The notes beneath the pieces were generated by a model. It was not told where the DNA came from. It did no database searches and worked only from the letters and a program-made list of their open reading frames with translations. From Mortierella alpina (taxonomy: Eukaryota > Mortierellomycota > Mortierellomycetes > Mortierellales > Mortierellaceae): a stretch of DNA of 64,000 nt. The position numbers and the translations under genes are program-made. Positions 21,365 through 33,500 of this stretch are shown here, piece after piece. Where the stretch lies: positions 372,001 to 436,000 of the forward strand of contig JANATF010000018.1 in assembly GCA_029449245.1 (NCBI GenBank), given 5' to 3'. Positions within the stretch are counted from its first letter, which is position 1, and every line of letters begins with the position of its first letter.

Positions 21365-22979
21365 ATGACAAAGGTTAACATTGAGACACCACCTGGGACA
21401 GGCTACAAAGGACGGCTTACCCCGACACAAAAGGCGCTTCTGAAGCAGATGTGGATGGTCCTATGCAAAGCAACAGAGCCCGATGTAGTCACCACGGTGA
21501 AAAAAAACCGACTCGATACATCCAAAGTTGTAGTACCCCACACAAAAGAATCAACAGCAACAACAACAGTCGAAACAAACGACACCGACGCCCGAGGACG
21601 AGGAATGACAGGGATGGAGATCCGAGAAGTGCTTTTTGATTGCATGACTGGAGGTCATCATGGTAAGGAGGAGATTTTTTTTTTTGTGTTTCTGCAAAAT
21701 GGCATGGTCGACACGTTTATTTTCAAGCGGATGGAGCCATTGTGCTGACCTACCGAGCTACCACTCTCTACTTAACCCCCCACTGAGACGTCCTCTTGTT
21801 ACGATTCTTGAGAACGAATGGGTGGGATCTTGAACGTGCTAAAGTGGTGCTTTTCAAGGCGTTGAGATGGCGAAGCGAGTTTGGGGTCTCAGAACTCAGC
21901 AGGCTGAGCGAGGATGAATTGGACATCAAATACCCCGGGTTTAAAAAGCAGCTCGAGATGTGCAAGGTCCGTATACACGGTCGGGACAGGATGGGCCGAT
22001 CTGTTGTGTAGGTATACACATGTTACAAACAGAAAGAAAAAGGGACTGGGCCGTTGCGCCATTACAGGACGATTCAGCTCGCATTTGTTCTAAAATCCAA
22101 TCATAATTGCGGGGAAGCGCACAAATTCCATAGGTATATCACTTGCAAAGTGCACAGGATCAAGGGTCAGCCGCGGTCGACCATGGAAAAGTTTGTCGTG
22201 TACATGTTGGAATCGACACGGCTTCTGATTCACCCGCTGGACGAGGCTTGCGTTATCTTTGACTTGCGTGGTTGTGGTCTCAAGTCCATAGACATCGGGT
22301 AACGCAAACCAACTCGAATACTTTTTTTTTTTTTTTGCTGTAATCCTATATGATGTTGTCTTGTCATGGGTCGCCAACATCAAGTCCTTTCTCTTTTGTT
22401 ACTCGAAACGAACAAAGGACCATCCATTTCTATTCCCACTGCATGCGGTATTACTACCCCGAAAGCGTGGGCCACTGTGTGATCCTCGATCCTAGTCGGG
22501 CGTTCCAAGGAATCTGGAAGGTGGTCCGAAATTGGGCTAATCCGAGGCTTGTGTCCAGGATCCAGTTTGCGCGGAACGAGACCGACCTGTTAAAGTACGT
22601 CGACGCGGATCATCTACTGGACACCTTTGGCGGCAAGGTCGAGAGCACGATCACGGACTATGTCGGTGCAGTTGCTGGAGAGAACGAGCGGATGAAGGAT
22701 GGTGCGACAAGAGATCTACTAAAGCAAAAATGGAGGGCGCATCTCTGGAAGTTGGAGGCACTGCTGCGAGAGTGGGTCGGGTGTCAAGAGTCGGAGACGA
22801 AGGACTCGAGAGCAGAGGCGGTCATTGAGGCAGAGCTGGAGCAAGTGGCCAAGGATATCAGGGTTGCGTACTTTAGGATGCGGCCATACATCCGCGCTAA
22901 AACCATGTATGACCGTTTGCAGCTTCGGCCCTTGCGGGATGACGGGACTGTGGAGTGGACATACCCTCATGTATCATAG
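21365..22979 (+). CDS. Sec14-like CRAL-TRIO protein, array gene 3
   Basis: Four exons (21365-21662, 21788-22007, 22134-22298, 22418-22979) encode 414 residues. It keeps TPPGTGYKGRLTPTQK at the N-terminus, the helices LLLRFLRTNGWDLERAK, and the lipid-binding fold (HGRDRMGRSVV, VIFDLRGCGLKSID, YYYPESVGHCVILDPSRAF, ETDLLKYVDADHL). Exons 2 and 3 are 220 and 165 nt, matching gene 2 exactly. The tail has the array signature RAEAVIEAE followed by MRPYIRAKTMYDR. The linker between the N-terminal motif and the helices is the least conserved part and is Thr/Lys-rich here. Same family role as its neighbours; no feature suggests loss of function. Confidence 0.88.
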
Positions 22980-23197
22980 AAAGATAAAAAGGAAATGAGG
23001 TCAAGAGCATTGCGCTGCTGGACATAGAGGACAAAGACTTGATGACTTGGTCAGAATAACACGAGTTGAGGAGCGATGAGCTCATAGATGCGAAAGTCGT
23101 TCAGGTTGGCATTCTCATCAAGACGTCGAGTGGATTGTTCAAAGTCTGATGATGAGAAGTATGAAGAGATGGACGGCTGCGATGGGCGTGCTCCGCG

Positions 23198-23241
23198 GCA
23201 GACCTGAAGCAGACCCGAAGCAGACCCGAAGCAGACCCGAA
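23198..23241 (+). repeat. 11-bp tandem repeat, four units
   Basis: Four units of GCAGACCYGAA start at 23198, 23209, 23220 and 23231; only the first has T at the variable base. Confidence 0.9.
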
Positions 23242-23459
23242 GCAACGTGTGCGGCTGGAAGGAGTTGGAAAAGGTCGTTCGCGCTAGTCCACAGGGCGTG
23301 TGGGTGGACAGGGTCGTGGAGGTTGAGGGCTGGTGAGCAGAGAAGCTGTCGCAGCGGGCTCTGTCTGTGAGATGCAGTGTGCCACTCAGGCACGGGTGTA
23401 TGAGACAGGCTACAATTTAGGGTTTCCAGAGGTCAAAGAGACACTCGTGCAGCGGGTAC

Positions 23460-23580
23460 CTTTTCATATCTCGCACTCTCCACCTGTCTCGCACTCTCTC
23501 TCTTTCTCTCTCTCTCTTTCTCTTTTCCTCCTCCCTCAACTCTCTCTCTCCATCCTACTCCCTTTCTCCCGCCCATCCAC
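23460..23580 (+). promoter_or_regulatory. CT-rich tract upstream of array gene 4
   Basis: About 120 bp almost wholly pyrimidine on the coding strand, including CTCTCTCT runs, ending 120 bp before the ATG at 23701. Similar tracts on the coding strand precede most genes in the window, which suggests a core-promoter or transcription-start element. Confidence 0.5.
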
Positions 23581-23700
23581 ACAAACCACACAGCCCTCCT
23601 TTCCTGCAGCATCAAAAGCAGATCCTAAGCATCTAATTGCATTTCATTTGTGCCAGCACACAGTACCTTTACTCACACAACACCCGTCGTACAGTATATC

Positions 23701-25331
23701 ATGCCAAAGAGTACTCAGAGTACACCTCCTGGAACGGGCTTTGTTGGCTGTCTAACCCCGGATCAAAAAAAGTGCCTTAACGCCGTTTGGGCCGCAGTTC
23801 TTACGGCCATGTCCACCGAGATATCTCATGATACACCTACCATGAAGAAGCCAACTCGGCCCAGGTCACGTCGTAGCCGTTCACTTGTATCAAGGGCAAC
23901 GTCCAGATCTGGAAAGACCGCCGCTATGACTGAGCTAAAAGTCAAAGCGCAGATGCAATCCGTCGCAGAAGAAGGTGGTCTTTATGGACAGGCCTTGCGT
24001 GAGCTGATCCACGCCAATATTCTTGGAGATGACCCAGGTACAAAAGAGATCATGAGAGATTTTGTAACTATTTTTCACTTTGGGCAAGCCGCCAATGACA
24101 ATCTGCTCACCTACTGCAAAACCATTATAATACTGTTATTGACTGTTCCAACAAAAAGACGCCCTCTTTCTACGATACTTGAGGGCCAAGGACTGGGATG
24201 TGGAAGGCGCGGTGCGAATGCTGTTGAGGTCGCTACGGTGGAGACTGGATTACAATGTGGCCGAACTGACTACTGAGAACGAGGATACGCTGGACAAAAC
24301 GTACGAGGGATACAGGCGTCAGATGGAAGTGGGCAAGCTATACATGCATGGTACAGACAAAATGGGACGTCTCATAATGTAAAGGTTGTTTCTGAACACT
24401 CTGGAGCGAGTGCGATCAGGGCTTACTAGTGCCTTTTTTGCTTGAAACCTCCGAGATAAAAAAACCCCCACTAACCTTCCATCGCACTATATAACTATGG
24501 CATAGCTACTTGACAGCTCGTCTACACAAGTACAACGCCCAGCCAAGAGAGACGATGGAGAAATTCGTTGTGCAGACCTTGGAGTGCGGACGACTTTTGA
24601 TCCACCCGAACGAGGAAGCGTGCATCATCTTTGACATGTCTGAATTCGGCTTTATTGGACAAGTGGACATCAAGTAATGGGTCCTGCGTATTTTTTTGAT
24701 CGGGGCATATGGATTAACGTTCAACCCTTGTCAGTTCGCTGCCACCTTAACACCCAGATTGTTTTGTCTTCTCATCGGCAGGATCCTCAAGTTTACGATG
24801 AACCTTTTGCAGTCCCATTACCCGGAATGCTGTGGGCTATTTATCATCCTTGATCTTCCGCGTGCGACGCAAACACTATGGAAAGTCATCTCGCCTTGGC
24901 TTGCAGAGCGTTTTGCGTCCAAAGTACGCTTTGCGAGCCACACGCAGGATTTGTTGAAGTATATTGACGCCGAACACCTGCCAGCCATTTTCGAAGGAGG
25001 CAAGGCGCAATGGAACTATGAGTATATCGCTCCTGTACCGAGGCAGGACCACCGTAGGAACGATACTGTGACGAAGGAACGCATGGAGCAGGCGTGGAAG
25101 ATTCTTTTGTGGAAACACGAGGCACTGGTCAAAGAGAGAGCAGAGTGCGAGGAAGTTGAGACTTTGGAGACGAGGGCGGAAGCGGTCATTGAGGCCGAGC
25201 TACGACGACTAATCAAGGATCTGAGGGTGGCCTATTTCAGAATGCGTCCATACATCTGCGCCAGGAACATGTATGAGCGTTCAGAGGATCCGCCCTTGCG
25301 GGAAGATGGGTCTGTGGCGTGGACGTATTGA
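23701..25331 (+). CDS. Sec14-like CRAL-TRIO protein, array gene 4
   Basis: Four exons (23701-24037, 24159-24378, 24506-24673, 24782-25331) encode 424 residues. The N-terminal motif is TPPGTGFVGCLTPDQK. A basic Arg/Ser/Lys linker of about 60 residues is longer than in genes 2, 3 and 5. The CRAL-TRIO part shows LFLRYLRAKDWDVEGAV, HGTDKMGRLIM, CIIFDMSEFGFIG and QDLLKYIDAEHLP. Exon 2 is 220 nt; exon 3 is 168 nt, one codon longer than in genes 2, 3 and 5. The helical tail carries RAEAVIEAE and MRPYICARNMYERSEDPP. The family binds and transfers lipids in the cytosol or at membranes; the basic linker could favour acidic membranes, which is inference. Confidence 0.88.
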
Positions 25332-25784
25332 TACGATATGAGCGCGCTGCATAAAACAAATGAACGCAGGCATTTTATATCCAGTACTTCGGCAGCGAAG
25401 TATGCATAAAGAGAGAGCACAAGCAATAGGCTAGGTCAAAGGAACTGAGCTCCTTGTGGTTGCGTAAATGAGGGGCGCGCGGGAACTTACCATTCATACC
25501 TCTGTGCGGTACCCAAATTGCTCTTTGGTACCTTGGCCGAGTATGCATCGGTCATTCAGGGTACCGTATTTTCTTACTGCAGCTGCGTCTAAGTGTCTTT
25601 TTCAAACCATCTTATCTCTCCACACCTTATTTTGCTCTTTGCTCTTCCTCGCCTTTCTGCTGTTCTGCACGCCCAACCACACTCACTGATTTTACTGTTC
25701 GTCGCGCTGTCTTTTCTACAAGAACATCGCTTTGAGCAGCACATTAGAACTCCTACACACATAAACCTTTTTGACAAAAAAAAA
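25332..25784. other. Spacer between array genes 4 and 5
   Basis: No gene is visible. A CT-rich stretch on the coding strand (25600-25720) leads into gene 5, whose ATG follows a ten-base A-run. Confidence 0.55.
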
Positions 25785-27388
25785 ATGACGAATGACGAAC
25801 TTTGGGACCCTCTACGAAGAGGCTGCCTAGGTTGTCTTAGCCCGGAACAACAGCAGCATTTGAAAGAGATGTGGGGTCTGATCTTGAAATCCATGTCGAA
25901 CGAGTCGACTGCTCTGAATCGGCACAGAAGCCGTTTCTCGATCTCTAGGAACACAAAGGATCAAGTGAAGGAAACGACCCGCTTTAGCCATTACTCGAAC
26001 TTTAAAGGTTGCAGAGTGTCGGGTACGGCACTTCGCGAGTTGCTCTACAGCCATACACTTGGAGACCATCCAGGTAAGGATGGCTACCATATTTGTATCT
26101 ATGTGAATGCGCGCTCGCGTGTATTCATGCATGTATGTACCCGTGGACCCATCATTCATGGCGACTCACTCATTCTGAACGGAAAAAAAAAATGTCGATT
26201 CACAAAGACGCACTCCTTCTGCGTTTTCTGAGATTTCATCGTTGGAAGGTGGGCCATGCAGTAGACATGCTTCTGAAGGCTCTACAGTGGAGAGCCAAGT
26301 TTGATATTGAAGAGCTGACGCGGATGAACGAGGACGAGCTTGACCAAAAGTACGAAGGGTTTAAGCAACTGATGGAGTCGGGCATGATCTTTATCTATGG
26401 CAAGGACAAAATGGATCGAAGTGTCATGTAACGTTGGCCCAACTCTGTGAACTCTTTCCTGAGCAAAGAAACGGAACCCAACGCACCATTTCTGAACCGT
26501 TTATTATTTCTCTTTGATTTTTTTTTGTCTTCATGTGGGAGACAGATATGTTACTACGCGGATGCATAGACCACACGACCAACCAAAGTTGACTGTGGAA
26601 AAGTTTCTGGTGTTCCTGCTGGAGTGCGGACGCCTGCTGATGTATCCTGGCGAGGAGGCATGCCTCGTAGTCGACTTGGCAGGATTCGGCATGGGAAACG
26701 TGGACTACCAGTGAGTCGATAAAAAATGATAACGATTTATAGCTTTTCTCTTTTTGTTGTTCGCGGCCAACATGATGTGCTATGCAAGGAGGAGCCCGAT
26801 CATTTATTGATTTGTTTGTTTTCCTTGTGGGTGCATCGCAGCCTTATCAAGTTCACTTTACACTGCATACAGCACTACTTTCCCGGGTATGTGGGCTTGA
26901 TAGTCTTGCTTTCACCGTCGCGCGTGCTGGAAAGTATCTGGAAAGTCATTCACCACTGGCTGATGCCAACGACGCGGTCCAGGATACGAATAGCGCACGA
27001 CCACACAGATCTGCAAACGTATATTGATGCTGAAAAGCTGCCGGCAGCGTATGGAGGCAAGGTCCAATGGCAGTTTGAGTACATTCCTCCTGCGTTTGGC
27101 GAGAACGATGATATGATTGAAAATGGCCTCCTCAGGGAGCGAGCACAAAAAGCGTGGAGAGTCATGATGAGGAAGATGGAGGCATTGATGCATATGCGGG
27201 TCAAGTGTGGTTACGGGGTGGAGGTGGAAGCGGCCATTGAGGCCGAGATTGAGGAGACGGTGATCAAGATCCGGTTGGCGTTCTTTCGGATGCGTTCGTA
27301 TACCTGTGCCAAGACCATGTACGAGCGTTCGGAACATCCACCCTTACGGTACGATGGCACAGTCGCATGGTCGTATCCGCTCGTGTGA
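25785..27388 (+). CDS. Sec14-like CRAL-TRIO protein, array gene 5 (divergent N-terminus)
   Basis: Four exons (25785-26073, 26208-26427, 26546-26710, 26842-27388) encode 406 residues. It is the only array member without the PPGTG motif: its N-terminus reads DPLRRGCLGCLSPEQQQHL. The rest is typical, with LLLRFLRFHRWKVGHAV, YGKDKMDRSVM, LVVDLAGFGMGNVDY and TDLQTYIDAEKLPAAYGG, and a tail ending in TCAKTMYERSEHPPL. Exons 2 and 3 (220 and 165 nt) match genes 2 and 3 exactly, so the gene arose within the array. DRSVM replaces the GR-V(V/L/I) seen in most members, and the tail has VEAAIEAE where others have AVIEAE. Same expected lipid-binding role. Confidence 0.88.
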
Positions 27389-28421
27389 GGTTCGAGTAGC
27401 CAGCTTTACGGGATGAACCGAGCTTTTTGACACGAATCTCGGCTGCTCTGGATACTGCTGCCTCTTGGATAGGCGCCTGTTTGTTGCCCTGGTAGCATAC
27501 TTTTTGACAATAACCAAGGTACTTTCTGTGCCGCTTGAGTATATACTCATCCAGTTCCGCTGCATTTTAGACCAGCAATATCACTTGGGCCTTGTGCGGT
27601 CGAGATTGTCGATTGGATCGTGAAGTAGGAGGACTGATCCAGATTCAAGTTTTGGTCCAAGATTTCTGTTTCCAGTGCTGCTGTGCTGCGAGTAAGTGCT
27701 GCGGGGGTGTCGAACCATATCGAATATGGAGAGGAGAAAAACCGCATCCAAGTGACAGCTGCAAGGCCCCACCTGCATCCATATCCACTTGAATACACTG
27801 CATAGTACGGCTTAGAGGCATGAAGTAGTCGCCATACGTCCATCTCCAGAGCCGAGCATGCCAGCAGGGCTTTGCTTGTGGCGAAAAATGTGTGCATAAC
27901 TGGAGGGTGAGATCTCCAAGTCTTTAGAAGTCAACTGGGTGTCTTCGTGTCCTACTCGGCGTTGCATGCAATCTTCCAACAGGTGCTAGAAGAGCACTGT
28001 TGTCTGATGAGAGTGCTGAAGTCGAAAAGCGGAAAAAGACTGCATGGGATGCCCTTGGCTTTCTACGGCATGCCTGGTGCTGCCGCTTCAAGTTTGCACA
28101 TTGTTTTGCGCAGTTGGTCCCTGCTCTATCCCGTGTCCCTGTGTAGGCCACGCATCCGATCCGATGTCCCCTTGCAAGCATGGTCTGCGAGATGGTGGTT
28201 CCTGTGCCTGCGGATGAGAAGAGTATCGTTGTTCGCCAGTTGCTGTGTCCAGTCAGAGTCGGTCGCTGTTTGTGACCGTTCGCGTATTTGTTAGCTGGCC
28301 CGAGGGACATCGGATCTGATGGATCCAACGGAAAAGGCCGATCCTTTTTTTTTCCATTCTCACGTCTCTCGCTCTTTGTCCACTCTCCACTCTCATCCCC
28401 ACTCACGCTGCATCCTATACC
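27389..28421. other. Intergenic, array to MICOS gene
   Basis: No convincing gene; a 179-codon minus-strand frame (27924-28463) lacks any domain and covers the CT-rich tract (28345-28412) upstream of the MICOS gene. Confidence 0.5.
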
Positions 28422-29895
28422 ATGTTCCGTGCCACACAGTCCTTGAAGGTACTGCGAGCACAACCAGCTCCAGCACGGCTATCCGGACTGCTCAGGAAAT
28501 CTCATCAGGGACACGGCCAGCGGTGTGCAGCAGACTCAGGGCGGGCGAAATCACAAGCATACTCAGGGGAGGCGAGATCGCGCCGCAATCATGCCCACAG
28601 CGCCTACCACAGCGACAATGGAGGAGACACAGGAGAGATCTGCAGGAACCAGGAGGCTGGGCCGAGGAAATCCATCGCGCTCTCTCTTCCCCTCTTTCGT
28701 TCATGGACAGACATCTGACTCGATGACTCTTTATCCCCCGTCGATCTTAGACAAAGTCATTGGTGGCAATTGGTGCCTCTGTTGGTCTTTTGACTAGCAC
28801 CACTGTTGCCCTCGCCGAAGGCAAGGAGCGCAAGCAAAAGGTAAGGCTCCAGAAGTTTGTGCTTCTTACTGGGCCGACTCGAACTCCAACTTTATGGCTG
28901 ACAATCCCCCCCCAACTGCTATTTGCTGTAGCTCCCTATCTATGACGAGCCCGAGCCCGAGATGATGGTCAAGGAAGAACCTACGCGTTTGGATGAGGTC
29001 CTCCGTGCTGCACGCAAGGAGACCGACCGTCAGATCCTGGGAATGAAGTATCACATGCAAATGGTCACCAACAAGGTGGTCGACCTCGAGAAGGAAGCCG
29101 AGAGTACGTTCCATATGCTTGACAGGACGACAGTGACTTCTTCGACTTTTTGGATACTTGATTGCTAATGCTTTGCCGTTTGTAAAACAAACTACGCGAC
29201 TTCTTCACATAGGCAGCATCAAGTCTGTGCTTGTCAAGGAGGAAGAGGTCATGCCCGCTGCTCTCTACGTCATCGTTGCTGGATTCGCAGGATCAATCGC
29301 TGCCAGTCGCCGTAAGTCTCTTCAAAGTGCTCACGACAATCTCCTCGCTAATCGCACGCGTCAAAAGTGCAACGTGCATTTGAAGCTGACTTTTTTCTCC
29401 TCGATGAATGGATTAAAATCGGCGCTAGGCAACATTCTGCTCCGTTTCCTTACACCAGTGGCCTTCTCAGCCATGGCTTTTGGTTACTTCTTCCCTGCAT
29501 CGTCGAACCGCTTGATTGCACAGGCCAACCAGTCGGATTTGTCGAAATACATCCCTCAGGATCTTCAGAAGCAGATCCGTGATTTGTCTGGACAGGTCAG
29601 CGGCAACACCACCACCACCACCACCAGCGCACAGTCGACACTGGCCAAGGCTGTTGAGGAAGTCAAGCAGACTGCCAAGGAGGTCAAGGAGACCTTGGAG
29701 ACCAAGACGGATTCTGCTGTCGTGGTTGCCAAGGAGACTGTCGAGGATGTCAAGGAGAAGGTGGCAGAGCTCAAGCAGGCAGTGGTGACTGAGGTCGAGA
29801 AGGAGAAGGCCAAGGTGGAGAAGAAGGCCGAGGAGAGCGACAAGGAGGCAAGGCTTCGCAAGATCCGCGAGGAGGACAGCCGTAAGCGCGTCTAA
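28422..29895 (+). CDS. MIC26/MIC27: MICOS complex subunit MIC26/MIC27 (apolipoprotein O type)
   Basis: Five exons are proposed: 28422-28448, 28751-28840, 28932-29103, 29213-29311 and 29429-29895, giving 284 residues. MIC26/MIC27 proteins sit in the mitochondrial inner membrane and help hold crista junctions together. Evidence: a short N-terminus (MFRATQSLK) suited to mitochondrial import; a first hydrophobic segment, SLVAIGASVGLLTSTTVALA; the family-typical LPIYDEPEPEM followed by a charged helix; then two close membrane segments (PAALYVIVAGFAGSIAAS and FLTPVAFSAMAFGYFFPAS). The C-terminal about 110 residues are a Lys/Glu/Val coiled coil, longer than in many fungal relatives. The first intron is the least certain boundary: reading past its donor adds a basic, Ser/Arg-rich stretch that could also act as a presequence. 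MIC26 and MIC27 cannot be told apart here. Confidence 0.8.
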
Positions 29896-30540
29896 AAATC
29901 ATTTCATGGCATAGCATAGCATAGCATAGCGATGCACAAAGTTAGAAACCAAAAACGTTTTTTTTATTACCTGCCTCCAACTTTTCGCCTCTCTGCGCGC
30001 TGGACAGGGCATGCTGTAGATAGCGCGGATGCGGTGAGCCGGGGGCCGTCCTGCAGCATGCGGGCAGTAGGCCTGGTTGTGCATGTGTCATGCAAAGGAG
30101 AGGTGCATCGACACGGCGAGAGAGTGTGAGCACCAAGCAGATCGATGGACGACACGCCTCCTGCAGCAGAGCAGACACCGACAGTGCACTGCTGCCTAAA
30201 GTGTGATTTGTGTGCTTGCTGCCAAATCGGTCGATGGCGACCGTCCGTTGCTGACTGTGTGTGCACCGCTGGCTGACCGATGCAGCAAACGTGCTGCTGA
30301 CATGCTGACAAAATAGGCACTAGAAGCCCTAGCCTGCCTGCGCCTGTGCGACATCAAAAAAAGAAAAGAAAAAAAAAAAAAGACCATTGTCCTTCCGCTT
30401 CTGTCCATCCTGCCATTCATTCTTCTTTGTCTTCTTTGTCTTCTTCTTCTTCTTCTTCGTCTTCTTCTTTGTCCACTTCCATCCTCGTCCTCCTTCAGCC
30501 CCCTTCCCCTTCACACCTTCCGCTTCACGCCTCCCCTTGC
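29896..30540. other. Intergenic, MICOS gene to transcription-factor gene
   Basis: Starts with four GCATA pentamers (29909-29930). No gene is visible. A poly-A run (30354-30380) and a TCTTCT-rich pyrimidine tract (30418-30500) precede the transcription-factor frame. No zinc-cluster coding sequence was found in any plus-strand frame. Confidence 0.55.
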
Positions 30541-33500
30541 TGTCCTGTGATCGTGGCTGCATCGAGCCTCTGCTGCCAGCGTGTGGACATGTCGTGAATC
30601 CGATCCCGTACAACATTCGCCACCTCGAGGCTCTCTTTGACCACTACAATGTCGACTCGCGCGGCCACTTTCTTGGCGAGTCCTCTTCCTTCTACCTGTG
30701 CTCAAAGCCTGCCTTGCCGCTGCTGCCTGCCGTGTCCGCCGCTGCATCGCACACTGCATCTCACACTGCATCTCAGGCACCCCCCGCCCAAGACACGTCC
30801 TCGCCTGTCATACCGCCAGCCACGGGCCCGACAGAGTCCCATGCCACAGCTGTAACACGACCAGATCCTGCCATTAGCAACTCCAGCAGCAACAATCAAA
30901 GCACTTCATCTTCTTCCCCTGTCACCACAGTCCATGATCCTGCCAATACAGCTGCAGTCTCATGGACGCGCATGCCGCATGCCTCTGCATTTCCTGGACC
31001 ACGACTCGGTCCAGGCGTGCCCGAGGTCGACGCCTTCCCGCCACCCACAGGCAGCGGCCACCACTTCACCGCCATCAACAACAGCGGCAGCAGCATACCC
31101 GGCCTGTACCGCGACATGGAGTTTCCTGTCGTGGCCCAGTCCACCGCCATCCTCGCCCAGTTCCCCCCACGGCGCCTGGCTAGAGAGTTGATAGTGCTGT
31201 ACCTCACGAAAGCCAACCGCTTCATGCCCATCATTCCTACACTGTTCCTGGAAGAATATGATGCCGGTGTACTGCAGTCCCCTTTCCTGCTCCTGTCCAT
31301 CTTCGCGATCGCGTCCAAGTACTCGTCCGATCCCATGTGTCGATCGGATATGACTCGGGCTCAGACTGCAGGTGAAACGTATTGCAAGACCGCTTGTCGG
31401 CTGGTGGACGAGTTCCTGGATTGCCCGTGGCTCTCGACCGTGCAGGGTCTCTTCCTGCTCGGCAAACACCTGGAAGAATCCAAGAACCAAAAGCTGGCCA
31501 CCAAGGCCTTCATGTACGTCGGGATGGCCATCCGCATGGCCACAGACATGGGCCTGAACAGGAACATCTCCAGCTGGGGACTCGACCCCGTCCAGATCGA
31601 ATACAGGAACAGGACATGGTGGTACCTCTATGTGTACGACCGTGCGCAAGGGTCCATGTACGGACGTCCTTACATGATCCAGGACCTGGACTGTGCTGCA
31701 GAGAAACCCAAGCCCGATCCCTTGGCCAAAAATGCCGCTCAGGACAAAGCCGATGTGGAGCACCTTCTGAATCTCATCCACCTGTCGACACTCCTCGGAA
31801 GAGTCATGAATGCGTTCTACCCCGGCCAACACAACCGGGAGCAACCTTTACTCGAGCTCGCGCGGGCTGCTCGGTCGGGTTGTCTCAGGAGAGACCGGGG
31901 CCGTGGACGCAGCAGCATCATCCTCATCCACAGCAGCAGGAAACAGGAAGCGATCCAAGACAGCCTCGAAACTCAAATCGTATTGTAGGGGAGGTCGGCT
32001 CTGCAAGTGGCGTCAAGTCCGTCAGCGCATCTCAAGCGCAGACAGAGATGCTGACGAGGCAGCACCTTGCCAACCAAAAGCAGGATGCTGTCGTAGCTGA
32101 GCTTGACAAGGAGTTGACAGACTGGGTTCAAGCACTGCCGGCGCATCTCCAATGGGACAAGCTACTCACTGAACCAAATGTCTACGGAGGTACGAATGTC
32201 TTTCCCGCCACCCATCATCGATCGACTTTGCACTTTTGCAGATCGCAACGAAGAGGCTCAGCAACTTCCTTCCTTTCTTTTTTTTTTTTTTTTTCCTCTC
32301 CTCGATAGATATTTTGCACAGCATGTACTATGTCATTTTGATTCTGCTCCATCGGCCAAGTATTCGACTTGGGGAGGTGATGCCGACAACAATCACGTCC
32401 AGACAGGACAAGTGTCCCTTTGCGCCGGATCCAGTTTTGACGATGGAGGGTTGTTACTCGATGGCAGTGTGTGCACAGGCAGCACGCAGGGTCACTACAC
32501 TGGCGGGCCGTTGTCAGAACCTGATACATCTGGAGCGCTTCGGAGCAGGCGCTTTTATTCTACTCCGCGCGGCAAGAGTCCATCTCATACTGGCGGCTAT
32601 TCCTGCGCCTGCACGGGGCAGTGGACAGAACGGTTGTGGACCAAGCGCTGATTTTCTGGAAGCTATTCGGAGGAAAGAGCAGGCTGTCGACCAGTTCCAT
32701 CGATGCCTTGGATCCTTGAGAAAGTTTTCGGTCTACCACTGGACGGTCGATGGAATCGGACTGAGCATCCGTTCGCTCGAGAGGACGCTCGCCGCAATTC
32801 TCCAGGAGCAGGAAATTGATCACGGACAAGAAATGCTGAGGCAGCGCCAACTTTTGATGGATTACGACTCTGAATTCATCACGGATCGAGACCGCGACCT
32901 GGATGCTATCCACTTGACCAGCACAGCGTCTTCCACAACCGGAGCTGCTGCTGGAAACGAAAAAGGCGAGGGCTCACCCAAGGGTGACGAACAAATCTTG
33001 GACGAAAGTAGAGCTAGCAGCGGGCCAAAGACTGAAGAAGAATCGCTACACGAACGCACGTATTACGAGTCGATGCGACTGCTCGAAATTCGGCTACTGT
33101 ATTTGGAGAGACATCGATTTTCAAAGGACAAAAACCATCTTGAGCAGCATCTGGAGTGCCAGGACGAACAGTCAAAGAGAAACGCAGGAATGGACCTCGC
33201 TCCACGGAGAGGTCTCTCGGACGCGACAACATCCGCAGCACCGAACCGAGTTACTTGGCAGCACAGCATCGCTGACCTGTTTGACAAGAATGGTAAGAAA
33301 ACAAAAGCCATGAGCCATGTTCGCAGCCAATTAGCGCGCCGCCTTCTAGAGTTCAAGTATTGACATCCTGCTCTCCTTTGCAACTTCACCCAGCATCGCT
33401 TACTAGTCGGTCTGATGGAGCCTCGCCGTTGTCATCCTCAGCGCCTTCGACAACTACTACTATTCCAAGTCTTGTGATCAGGACGTACAAGCCTAATACA

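Larger units (their letters stand above)
22980..23700. other. Spacer between array genes 3 and 4
   Basis: No gene is visible. It carries four 11-bp units (23198-23241) and a strong CT-rich tract (23460-23580) ahead of gene 4. Confidence 0.6.

Noticed and set aside
27924-28463. 179-codon minus-strand frame
   Set aside because: Overlaps the promoter tract and first exon of the MICOS gene; composition is not protein-like.
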